From NCBI GenBank assembly GCA_025352435.1, contig JANXTN010000283.1, forward strand, positions 1-7,942: DNA of 7,942 nt. Direction: 5' to 3'. The notes under the pieces were generated by a model. That model had not been told where the DNA came from. It saw nothing but the letters and a program-made list of their open reading frames with translations, and did not search any database. This document shows, piece by piece, positions 1 through 5,965 of this stretch. The stretch comes from Ferruginibacter sp. (GTDB taxonomy: Bacteria; Bacteroidota; Bacteroidia; Chitinophagales; Chitinophagaceae). How positions within the stretch are numbered: the first letter of the stretch is position 1; each line of letters starts with the position of its first letter. The position numbers were made by a program, and so were the translations under genes.

Positions 1-1
1 T

Positions 2-304
2 TCTGTAATAAAAGAAAAGAAACGACCATAAAAAATTGAGCACCAATTGTATCCAATAATAGGTGTAACCTGTGTATCGCTTTTCCAGTTTTGCATGGCT
101 TTTCCAAATAATATAAAATGCAATACCCATCATTATATACAAGGTTGTCCAAACTGGTGCAAAAAGCCAACTCGGCGGATTAAATGAAGGTTTATTTAAA
201 GTTACAAACCAGTCTTTCACTGATGAAGCCGTAAAAAATCCTGATACCGCCCCTACTGCTAAAGGAATAAGGATTGAAATGATTAATTTAAAAATGGATT
301 TCAT
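2..304 (-). CDS. tspO: TspO/MBR family membrane protein (tryptophan-rich sensory protein), 3' end cut by window edge
   Basis: Reading leftward from the ATG at 304 gives 101 residues that stay open to the window edge; the family is usually about 155-160 residues, so roughly the last third is missing. Seen: a hydrophobic first helix (about 5-25), then the family signature around 37-60 (KPSFNPPSWLFAPVW followed by TTLYIMMG), a second helix (about 48-67), and a third starting near 83 with QLVLNFLWSFLFF. The proline/tryptophan block and the LNFLWS motif are diagnostic. Known: TspO proteins are five-helix membrane proteins that bind porphyrins and related ligands and are tied to stress and tetrapyrrole handling; their exact bacterial role is unsettled. 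The gene starts 34 nt after the stop of the upstream DUF3810 gene on the same strand, with no obvious promoter between, so co-transcription is likely. No Shine-Dalgarno site is visible, as is usual in this phylum. Family assignment is firm; physiological role is open. Confidence 0.9.
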   Translation of the reverse strand, partial: MKSIFKLIISILIPLAVGAVSGFFTASSVKDWFVTLNKPSFNPPSWLFAPVWTTLYIMMGIAFYIIWKSHAKLEKRYTGYTYYWIQLVLNFLWSFLFFYYR

Positions 305-338
305 AATAGTTAGTTGATCAGTAGAATAGATTTGCTGC

Positions 339-1430
339 TTAAATAATGCCAAACTTCTTGTAATAGGAAATAACAAATCCTGTTACTTCATCGTAACTCA
401 AAATTCCTTGCGGCTGCTCATTACTTTTTAAAAATAATCCATAAGCAGATCTAAACATCGGCTCGAAAAAACTTACATGATCTTGGTTGAATTTTCTTCG
501 TTCTTTATAATCATCCAACACAGATGAAAGTAACAATCTGCGGTAGTAAAATGCTGAAGTACTATCAGCAAAATAAAGCGTTCTGTTTGCATAGGTAAAT
601 AGGTCTGTATAAACAGAATACTGAAAGACTGTATCCCTTGATGATGCCGCTGCCAAATAACCAACAAAATTAGCCTCCATCTCTTTTGCATAACCAAGTT
701 GGTGAGCTACTTCGTGGCAAGCAGTAAATGGCTGAGTAAATTTTGGAACAGTTGTATTTACTTGTGCTTCCCCAGTTGCAGGATTGTAGTATCCCAAAAA
801 ACCTGTATAACTTCCCAACCAGCCCCACATAGAATTTTTTATAGAGCGAGACTTATATTTCAAAAAGGGATATTTAACCACAACATTTTTGTACGCATCA
901 CCCGTCATTGCGAATAGAACTTGGGTATTTGGATAAGCAGTTTTATTCCGCAACAAACTTTGCTTGGTGGCATTTATTTTTTGAGTGAGCAAACCATTGA
1001 TTGTCTTCAGCTCATCCAAAGTATATTCTTTTATTGGCAGATTAATCTGTTTAGCAATACCCTGTCTATTGTAATTTATCCCCCAAAAAATATTGAAAAG
1101 AATATAAAAGACGGTTGTAAAAAGTAAAAAAGAATAAAGAAAAGAAACTAATTTTTCTTTGTACAGAACCCTCCTTTTTTTACTGGAAACAAATTGTAAT
1201 AACGAAAAAAATTGCTTGGCAAGAAATAAGAAAAATACCAACCAGACAAAATCACCAATACTAAATGGCAGCCAGCCAAAGAGCCACCTGAAGGTTGTTG
1301 CTATGTATGGATAAATTTGTAGAGAGTAAATATTTTCGACATTCTCGGAATCTTCGCTGAAAAAATGAATAGCAAAGCAACTTAACAGCAACACTCCAAT
1401 AATCAGCAGCTTTTTATTTTTTTTCATCAT
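339..1430 (-). CDS. DUF3810 family membrane protein with HExxH metallopeptidase-like motif
   Basis: The 363-residue product has an N-terminal hydrophobic segment (about 8-24), two more membrane helices (about 59-79 and 95-117), and a long C-terminal domain expected outside the cytoplasmic membrane. That domain carries HEVAH at 239-243 followed by QLGYAKEMEANF. This gives two histidines (H239, H243), a catalytic-type glutamate (E240) and a possible third zinc ligand at E252 in the EAN motif, as in gluzincin peptidases. A conserved-looking stretch at 202-216 (WGWLGSYTGFLGYYN) precedes it. The pattern of helices followed by an HExxH domain matches the uncharacterised DUF3810 family, common in Bacteroidota. 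Peptidase activity is inferred from the motif only, and the substrate is unknown. Two adjacent ATG codons (1430 and 1427) are possible starts; the difference is one residue. Transcription probably starts at the box at 1450-1481 and continues into tspO, 34 nt downstream. Confidence 0.85.
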   Translation of the reverse strand: MMKKNKKLLIIGVLLLSCFAIHFFSEDSENVENIYSLQIYPYIATTFRWLFGWLPFSIGDFVWLVFFLFLAKQFFSLLQFVSSKKRRVLYKEKLVSFLYSFLLFTTVFYILFNIFWGINYNRQGIAKQINLPIKEYTLDELKTINGLLTQKINATKQSLLRNKTAYPNTQVLFAMTGDAYKNVVVKYPFLKYKSRSIKNSMWGWLGSYTGFLGYYNPATGEAQVNTTVPKFTQPFTACHEVAHQLGYAKEMEANFVGYLAAASSRDTVFQYSVYTDLFTYANRTLYFADSTSAFYYRRLLLSSVLDDYKERRKFNQDHVSFFEPMFRSAYGLFLKSNEQPQGILSYDEVTGFVISYYKKFGII

Positions 1431-1449
1431 TTAAGAGGCGCTTTAGCAG

Positions 1450-1481
1450 CAAAACCTACACATTTGGTCTTCAACAGTCAA
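1450..1481 (-). promoter_or_regulatory. Putative promoter for the DUF3810-tspO pair
   Basis: On the minus strand a TTG (complement of CAA at 1479-1481) is followed after 20 nt by TAGGTTTTG (complement of 1450-1458). This resembles the Bacteroidota -33/-7 promoter (TTG, about 19-21 nt, TAnnTTTG), though the -7 box has an extra base before TTTG or, read the other way, a T in its last position. It lies about 20 nt before the ATG at 1430. Moderate support only. Confidence 0.4.
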
Positions 1482-1511
1482 TTTAAGGCATATATTTTAA
1501 ATAAAATGACT

Positions 1512-1519
1512 TACATTTG
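1512..1519 (+). promoter_or_regulatory. Putative -7 promoter box for yceD-rpmF
   Basis: TACATTTG is an exact match to the Bacteroidota -7 consensus TAnnTTTG. No clear TTG element sits 19-21 nt upstream. A transcript starting about 6-8 nt downstream of this box would begin after the TTG codon at 1517, which argues that translation starts at the ATG at 1541 rather than at that TTG. Confidence 0.5.
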
Positions 1520-1540
1520 CACTCCTTTAAAAAGAATGCA

Positions 1541-2083
1541 ATGGGTAGTAGGCGAATGTTTGAAATTGCTTTTGTAGGATTAAAACCCGGCGTTCATGAG
1601 TTTGATTACGAATTGGATGAACTTTTTTTTAAGGAAAAAGCTGGGGAAAACGTTGATACCATTAATGCCAACGTCAAACTTTTTTTAGATAAAAATAACG
1701 GGTTCATGTTATTAAAATTTATGGTAGGCGGCAACGCTGAAGTAAATTGTGATAGATGCGGAAACCCTTTAAAAGAAGATCTTTGGGATGAATTTAGCTT
1801 GGTCGTAAAACTTACTGAAGACCCACAAAAAGCAAACGATGAAGAAGAGGATGCAGATGTTTTTTATATAGCAAAGTCTGAAAGTCATATTGAAGTAAGT
1901 GATTGGTTGTATGAATTTGTGCTGCTGAGTATACCGATGCAACATATATGTGGCAACGATGAAGATGGTAAATCTCTTTGCAACGAAGAGGTTCTTCAGA
2001 AACTAGATGCGATGAGGGTCACCAATAAAGAACAGAAGGAGAATTCAATATGGAAAGGGTTGGATAAATTTAAAAATAATTAG
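1541..2083 (+). CDS. yceD: YceD / DUF177 family protein (large-subunit ribosome accumulation factor)
   Basis: The 180-residue product begins with a segment (FEIAFVGLKPGVHEFDYELD, 7-26) typical of Bacteroidota DUF177 proteins. It has the family's CxxC pair at C70/C73 inside AEVNCDRCGNPL, then an acidic stretch (about 99-106, DEEEDAD) and two more cysteines at C137 and C147 in HICGNDEDGKSLCNEE, which could complete a metal site. Known: YceD is encoded next to rpmF in many bacteria and is needed for normal 23S rRNA accumulation; its mechanism is not well defined. The frame is open from a TTG at 1517, but I chose the ATG at 1541: it gives the usual family length and N-terminus, and the TTG overlaps an exact -7 promoter box. 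ATG 1556 is a less likely alternative. rpmF follows 84 nt downstream. Confidence 0.88.
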   Translation: MGSRRMFEIAFVGLKPGVHEFDYELDELFFKEKAGENVDTINANVKLFLDKNNGFMLLKFMVGGNAEVNCDRCGNPLKEDLWDEFSLVVKLTEDPQKANDEEEDADVFYIAKSESHIEVSDWLYEFVLLSIPMQHICGNDEDGKSLCNEEVLQKLDAMRVTNKEQKENSIWKGLDKFKNN

Positions 2084-2167
2084 AAGAAAAATTAAAACGG
2101 TTTTACAGCAATTAGAAATCGATATTTACATAAGATTACATTATACAAATACTAAAAAAAACAAGTC

Positions 2168-2365
2168 ATGCCAAATCCGAAAAGGCGCCATAGTCAACAA
2201 AGAAGTGCAAAAAGAAGGACGCACTATAAAGCTACAGAACCTACACTTAGCGTAGATAGCACTACAGGCGAAACTCATGTACGCCATCGTGCACATGTAA
2301 GCGAGGGTAAATTATATTACAAAGGGAAATTGGTGTCTGAAAAAGCACCATTGAGAGCTGTATAG
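2168..2365 (+). CDS. rpmF: 50S ribosomal protein L32, cysteine-free form
   Basis: The 65-residue product starts with the L32 signature PNPKRRHSQQRSAKRRTHYKA (residues 2-22), highly basic and expected to thread into 23S rRNA near the exit tunnel. Zinc-binding L32 proteins carry two CxxC pairs in the second half. Here that region reads SVDSTTGETHVRHRAHVSEG (28-47) and contains no cysteine, so this is the zinc-independent C-minus form. From memory, many Bacteroidota have cysteine-poor L32 with the same TGE-H...HR pattern, so this is probably the only L32 rather than a zinc-starvation paralogue. It lies between yceD and plsX in the conserved order. The 84-nt leader is AT-rich with no clear Shine-Dalgarno site. 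An inverted repeat 20 nt after the stop may end or attenuate the transcript. Confidence 0.95.
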   Translation: MPNPKRRHSQQRSAKRRTHYKATEPTLSVDSTTGETHVRHRAHVSEGKLYYKGKLVSEKAPLRAV

Positions 2366-2385
2366 TTTTACTTAAAAAATCTTTT

Positions 2386-2428
2386 ATTCCAAAATTGGCT
2401 TGCTTAACTTCAAGTTCAATTTTGGAAT
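2386..2428 (+). terminator. Terminator- or attenuator-like hairpin between rpmF and plsX
   Basis: ATTCCAAAATTG at 2386-2397 pairs perfectly, over 12 bp, with CAATTTTGGAAT at 2417-2428. The 19-nt loop contains a further CTTG/CAAG pairing (2399-2402 with 2411-2414). A T-rich run follows at once (2428-2440). The position after rpmF and the T-tract fit an intrinsic terminator, although the stem is AT-rich and therefore weak. It could let part of the transcription pass into plsX. Confidence 0.5.
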
Positions 2429-2453
2429 TTTTAATTTTTAAAATTTCTTACCA

Positions 2454-3401
2454 ATGATAATAGTAGGGCTCGATATGATGGGTGGCGACTTTGCTCCGCT
2501 TGAAGCAGTGAAAGGAGCAGCAGCATTTTTTGCTGAAAATCCCTTATCCGTAAGGATGTTGTTAATTGGTGATAAAGAAAAGATAAAAAATGTTTTATTG
2601 ATGCATCCTCTGCCTGAAGAATTAATTGAAATTATTCATGCGCCACAGGTAATTGAAATGCATGAACATCCTACAAAAGCACTAAAAGAAAAACCTGACA
2701 GTTCTATTGCTATTGGCTTCCAATTATTGGCAACTTCTAAAATTGAAGCATTTATAAGTGCTGGTAACACCGGTGCGATGATGGTTGGGGCTTTGTTCAC
2801 AATCAAGACTATTGATGGTATTTTACGGCCTACCATTGGTGCATATTTTCCAAGAGAAAATGGTTCTTTAGGTTTGCTAGTAGATGTTGGTTTAAATGCA
2901 GATTGCAAACCCGAAAACCTGAACCAGTTTGCCTTGCTGGGAACAATTTTTGCCACACATATTTTGAATATTGAAAATCCAAAAGCAGGATTAATAAATT
3001 TGGGTGAAGAAGAAGGGAAAGGCAACCACCTTGCACAAGCTACTTTTCCATTACTAAAAGAAAACAAACATTTAAATTTTGTTGGAAATATAGAAGGCAG
3101 AGATATTCTGTTGGATAAGGCTGACGTAATGGTGTGCGATGGCTTTACAGGAAATGTTGTCTTAAAACTTGCAGAAAGTATTTATGACCTTATAAAAAGA
3201 CGCAATATCGAAGACGAACATTTTGAGCGTTTTAATTTTGAAACTTACGGCGGCGTTCCGGTTTTAGGTGTTGCCAAACCTGTTATAATCGGGCATGGAA
3301 TAAGTAGTAATGTGGCCTTTAAAAATATGATAAAGACTGCAGTAAAAATGATTGAAATAGACTTCACTGGGAAAATTAAGAACAGTTTTATAAACGATTA
3401 A
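2454..3401 (+). CDS. plsX: Phosphate acyltransferase PlsX (acyl-ACP:phosphate transacylase)
   Basis: PlsX converts acyl-ACP and phosphate to acyl-phosphate, the acyl donor used by PlsY for the first step of glycerolipid synthesis; it acts at the inner face of the membrane. The 315 residues are full length for the Bacteroidota form. Seen in order: DMMGGDFAP (7-15), SAGNTGA (102-108), VDVGLNADCKPENL (143-156), GEEEGKG (184-190), EGRDI (214-218), CDGFTGN (228-234), YGGVPVLGV (265-273) and IIGHGISS (278-285), all characteristic of the family. The ATG at 2454 puts the DMMGGD motif at the usual distance from the N-terminus. It follows rpmF by 88 nt in the widespread yceD-rpmF-plsX order. fabH, often next, is absent: a terminator and an opposite-strand gene follow instead. 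Confidence 0.96.
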   Translation: MIIVGLDMMGGDFAPLEAVKGAAAFFAENPLSVRMLLIGDKEKIKNVLLMHPLPEELIEIIHAPQVIEMHEHPTKALKEKPDSSIAIGFQLLATSKIEAFISAGNTGAMMVGALFTIKTIDGILRPTIGAYFPRENGSLGLLVDVGLNADCKPENLNQFALLGTIFATHILNIENPKAGLINLGEEEGKGNHLAQATFPLLKENKHLNFVGNIEGRDILLDKADVMVCDGFTGNVVLKLAESIYDLIKRRNIEDEHFERFNFETYGGVPVLGVAKPVIIGHGISSNVAFKNMIKTAVKMIEIDFTGKIKNSFIND

Positions 3402-3415
3402 ATTGTTCCAAAAAC

Positions 3416-3445
3416 AAAAACACCGAAGTAAATTTCGGCGTTTTT
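3416..3445. terminator. Bidirectional intrinsic terminator between plsX and the convergent membrane-protein gene
   Basis: The core stem CCGAA (3423-3427) pairs with TTCGG (3434-3438) around a 6-nt loop. After one A/C mismatch the stem extends by C3421-G3440 and five A-T pairs. On the plus strand six T residues follow (3441-3446). On the minus strand the complement of the A-rich stretch 3411-3420 gives an equivalent T-tract. It starts 14 nt after the plsX stop and ends 11 nt from the stop of the opposite gene, so it can serve both. Confidence 0.85.
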
Positions 3446-3455
3446 TAGTTTATGA

Positions 3456-3962
3456 TTAGTTTATTAGATATTTTCGTTGCATTGAATATAAAACTATAAA
3501 TACAACAGGGATTAAAAACATTAAATAGCTGGTTACTCCCGTAAATTGCGCCATCCCCATTATTGCTAGATTACCAATTATTGGAAGTACCTGTCCTGAA
3601 ACATAAATCCAAAAACCGTCTTTTTTCAGTTTGCGCATCATAAGAGCACCAATAAAGCACAATACAATTCCTGCAGCACCAATAAGCAGTAAAGGAATCA
3701 TGTTACTTTGAGTAAGTTCAATTACTTTTTTTGAAGCTTCCATATCCGCAGTTTGTTTGGGCGTTAAATCTGTTCCTGTCTCAGCAGCTTTATTCATCAT
3801 AGATAATGAAAACTTCATTAACCATGGGGTTGCCAAAGTAAAAATTGCGCCAAGTGCACATCCAATAAATGTGAGGATGGTTAGCACGTTAAGTGAACCC
3901 GGCAAAGATTTGGGTTGAAATTCACTTAATTTTTCTGTGTCTGTAAAAGCTGTTTCTGTCAT
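3456..3962 (-). CDS. Hypothetical four-helix membrane protein
   Basis: I do not recognise this 168-residue protein. It starts with a polar, cytoplasm-like segment (1-22), then has a hydrophobic helix (about 25-45), a hydrophilic stretch with a TDLTPKQTADMEASKK sequence (64-79), and three further helices (about 88-109, 117-137 and 144-161). A positively charged loop (RKLKKD, 110-115) separates helices 2 and 3, and the C-terminus is basic (QRKYLIN). The positive-inside rule puts that loop, and so by counting the N-terminus, the 2-3 loop and the C-terminus, in the cytoplasm, with the 50-87 segment outside. No catalytic motif is visible. Similar small predicted membrane proteins are common in Chitinophagaceae-type genomes. 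It is monocistronic, with its own putative promoter and a shared terminator. The clean frame, start and flanking signals support a real gene; function is unknown. Confidence 0.8.
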   Translation of the reverse strand: MTETAFTDTEKLSEFQPKSLPGSLNVLTILTFIGCALGAIFTLATPWLMKFSLSMMNKAAETGTDLTPKQTADMEASKKVIELTQSNMIPLLLIGAAGIVLCFIGALMMRKLKKDGFWIYVSGQVLPIIGNLAIMGMAQFTGVTSYLMFLIPVVFIVLYSMQRKYLIN

Positions 3963-3982
3963 AGTTGAGTAGTTTAGTTATA

Positions 3983-4013
3983 CAAAGTAACGAAGTGACA
4001 AAACATAACAAAA
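3983..4013 (-). promoter_or_regulatory. Putative promoter for the four-helix membrane protein gene
   Basis: On the minus strand TTTTG (complement of 4009-4013) is followed after 18 nt by TTACTTTG (complement of 3983-3990). The latter differs from the Bacteroidota -7 consensus TAnnTTTG at one position. It lies 20 nt before the ATG at 3962. Position and spacing are good, but the box match is imperfect. Confidence 0.4.
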
Positions 4014-4042
4014 CCTCTTTTAATAAAAATGATAAATGGTAG

Positions 4043-4050
4043 TACCTTTA
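4043..4050 (+). promoter_or_regulatory. Weak candidate -7 box for pdeM
   Basis: TACCTTTA matches TAnnTTTG except in the last base and lies 7 nt before the pdeM ATG, so a transcript from it would be nearly leaderless. No good TTG element is seen at the expected spacing. The 95-nt gap between the divergent genes must hold the pdeM promoter, but this assignment is tentative. Confidence 0.25.
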
Positions 4051-4057
4051 CAGACCG

Positions 4058-4714
4058 ATGAAGCCGTTTCTTTCCCACCACATTTTTAATGATCATTTTT
4101 TAATTTCTGCACAAAGAACTATTTTTTGGGAAGAAGAAAAAACACTTATTTTATCTGATCTTCATCTCGGTAAAAGCGGTCATTTTCGTAAAAGCGGTAT
4201 AGCCATTCCGCAGAACTTGTATAAGGAAGATCTTTTTCGTTTGCTAAATGAAATCCACCTATTTAGTGCAAAAAAACTGATTATAGTTGGTGATCTTTTT
4301 CACAGCAGCATAAACAAAGAACATGAACTTTTTTTACGTTGGAGAAAAGATATCAGCCGGGTAGAAATTCATTTAATAAAAGGCAACCACGACATTTTAA
4401 AAAATGAATGGTATAATAATGCTGCAATTGAGGTGCATAAAAAACACCTGACAATTCGCAATTTTTCATTTACACATGACATTAATGAATGCCAGGCAAA
4501 TGCAGATGATTACTGCTTTAGCGGCCATATTCATCCGGCAATACTAATGAGAGGAATGGCAAAGCAATTCGTGAACTTACCGTGCTTCTATTTTGCAAAA
4601 AAATATGCAGTGTTACCTGCGTTTGGAAAATTTACAGGAACGTTTGCCATTAAACCAAACCATGGTGAAGCAGTATTTGCCTTGGTTGAAAATAACGTGA
4701 TGAAGCTTCAATAA
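4058..4714 (+). CDS. pdeM: Calcineurin-like metallophosphoesterase, ligase-associated PdeM type
   Basis: The 218-residue product carries the full set of metallophosphoesterase motifs for a two-metal site: D34-x-H36 in SDLHLGK, G78-D79 in VGDLFHS, GNHD at 109-112, H140 in THD, and GHIHP at 156-160. The sequence DLHLGKSGHFRKSGIAIP (34-51) and the C-terminal PAFGKFTGT (187-195) are typical of the ligase-associated DNA damage response nuclease PdeM. Known: this family is often encoded beside an ATP-dependent DNA ligase, an Lhr-type helicase and a predicted exonuclease. None of those partners is in this window, so here it stands alone. Substrate and role are inferred from family only; a general phosphodiesterase remains possible. 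It is divergent from the four-helix gene (95 nt apart) and convergent with the proline dehydrogenase gene, with 4 nt between stop codons. Confidence 0.85.
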   Translation: MKPFLSHHIFNDHFLISAQRTIFWEEEKTLILSDLHLGKSGHFRKSGIAIPQNLYKEDLFRLLNEIHLFSAKKLIIVGDLFHSSINKEHELFLRWRKDISRVEIHLIKGNHDILKNEWYNNAAIEVHKKHLTIRNFSFTHDINECQANADDYCFSGHIHPAILMRGMAKQFVNLPCFYFAKKYAVLPAFGKFTGTFAIKPNHGEAVFALVENNVMKLQ

Positions 4715-4718
4715 TACT

Positions 4719-5942
4719 CTATTTGATTCCTTTTCTTCGGGCCGTTTCTTTTTTTATAAGCGCAAGTTCCCTACCCATTTGTCCCGATACAGAACTATTT
4801 TCTTGCGCCCTTCTCATAAGATATGGAACCACATCTTCAATAGGCCCGAAAGGTAAATATTTGCTTACACTGCATCCACTTTTTGCAAGGTTAAAAGTGA
4901 TGTTATCACTCATACCATATAACTGTGAAAAATGTACATGTTCGTGATTATGTGGAAGATTTTTTTGATCTAATAATTGTGTTGTATATAGATTACTTTG
5001 CTCGTTATGGGATGCTACAATCACCGCTACCCTATCTAAGTTATCAATACAGAATTTTATCGCATCATCATAATCTCTATCTGTGCTTTCTTTATTAGGT
5101 TGTATAGGTGAAGGATATTTTTTTTCTGCTGCTCGTTTACGTTCCTTCTCCATATATGCTCCTCTTACAAGCTTGGCACCAAGTATAAAAGATTTTTCTT
5201 TTGCAGCTTCGAAACTATCTTTTAAAAACTGTAATCTGTCGTGCCTATATAACTGTATGGTATTATAAACAATGGCTTTTGGTTTATTAAATTCGAGCAT
5301 CATTAAAATAGTGAGTGCATCCACGGGGTCTTGTATCCATGTTTCTTCTGCATCTACCAATACACCAATATTTTTATCAAGGCCTGCTTTACAAATTTTT
5401 GTAATTCGAGTAATTACTCTTTTCCACTCTGACCTTTCATCGGCTGTAAGTGCCTCCAGTACTGCATTATAGCGCTTCATCAAAGTGTCCTGAATTGAGC
5501 CCATTCCTGCATCAATCGTTTCCAGTAGTCCAAAGCGTACAAGCCCTGTCACTTTAATACTCATAAAAGGGATATTTTTTTGTGTGGCTGCATAGTTGAT
5601 TACTTTTATAAATTCATCCATTGCATGGTCGTATCCAATTTCGCCTTCGTTGCCACCTTCCACACCATAATCTAAAATAACTTCCACATTATATGCTCCA
5701 AGCTTTTGGGCAACTACAGCAGTTTCCGGTAAAGTTTCTCCACCTACAAACTGGCTAAATATTGTATTGCGAATAATTTTTTTTGTAAAAGGTATTTGAA
5801 GTTTGATGGCAGATGGCATTAACGATAAACCCATTCTTACAAGCCATGGTTTGCCCATTGTTGAAAATAAAAAATCTGCTTTCTTTAATTCACTGTCAGT
5901 TTTGTAAGCAAAGGCATATTCAGTGTTATCGAATGAAATCAT
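4719..5942 (-). CDS. Proline dehydrogenase, single-domain, FAD-dependent
   Basis: Proline dehydrogenase oxidises proline to 1-pyrroline-5-carboxylate with FAD and passes electrons to the membrane quinone pool. The 407 residues form a single barrel domain without the aldehyde dehydrogenase half of PutA. Seen: VILDYGVEG (88-96), SIKVTGL (128-134), VLVDAEETW (194-202), YNTIQLYRHD (226-235), KLVRGAYMEKER (257-268), VIVASHNEQS (307-316), QLYGMSDNITF (340-350) and KYLPFGPIEDVVPYLMRRAQEN (from 361). By motif matching to E. coli PutA, K130, Y362 and the pair R377/R378 correspond to proline-binding residues. The QLYGMSDNITF and YLPFGP...RRAQENSS blocks read more like mitochondrial PRODH than proteobacterial PutA. 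No pyrroline-5-carboxylate dehydrogenase is nearby. The gene has its own upstream -7 box, no Shine-Dalgarno site, and no hairpin between it and the convergent pdeM. Confidence 0.93.
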   Translation of the reverse strand: MISFDNTEYAFAYKTDSELKKADFLFSTMGKPWLVRMGLSLMPSAIKLQIPFTKKIIRNTIFSQFVGGETLPETAVVAQKLGAYNVEVILDYGVEGGNEGEIGYDHAMDEFIKVINYAATQKNIPFMSIKVTGLVRFGLLETIDAGMGSIQDTLMKRYNAVLEALTADERSEWKRVITRITKICKAGLDKNIGVLVDAEETWIQDPVDALTILMMLEFNKPKAIVYNTIQLYRHDRLQFLKDSFEAAKEKSFILGAKLVRGAYMEKERKRAAEKKYPSPIQPNKESTDRDYDDAIKFCIDNLDRVAVIVASHNEQSNLYTTQLLDQKNLPHNHEHVHFSQLYGMSDNITFNLAKSGCSVSKYLPFGPIEDVVPYLMRRAQENSSVSGQMGRELALIKKETARRKGIK

Positions 5943-5957
5943 ATAAAAAATTGTCTA

Positions 5958-5965
5958 CAAATTTA
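5958..5965 (-). promoter_or_regulatory. Putative -7 promoter box for proline dehydrogenase
   Basis: The minus strand reads TAAATTTG here, an exact match to TAnnTTTG, 15 nt before the ATG at 5942. The -33 region shows only a T-run rather than TTG. It gives a short leader of about ten nucleotides. Confidence 0.45.

Noticed and set aside
473..1127. Open frames inside the DUF3810 gene in other frames (473-697, 699-917, 921-1127)
   Set aside because: All overlap the long DUF3810 frame, which has the helices and the HEVAH motif; none has its own evidence.
2636..3067. A 143-codon minus-strand frame inside plsX
   Set aside because: It is fully antisense to conserved PlsX motifs and its product is a low-complexity mirror of them, with no recognisable domain.
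4701..4710. Palindrome TGAAGCTTCA at the end of pdeM as a terminator
   Set aside because: It has no loop or following T-tract and lies within codons.
4723..5472. Open frames on the plus strand opposite the proline dehydrogenase gene (for example 4723-4947, 5083-5268, 5272-5472)
   Set aside because: They lie antisense to a well-supported enzyme, have no family-like motifs or promoters, and read as chance frames in AT-rich DNA.
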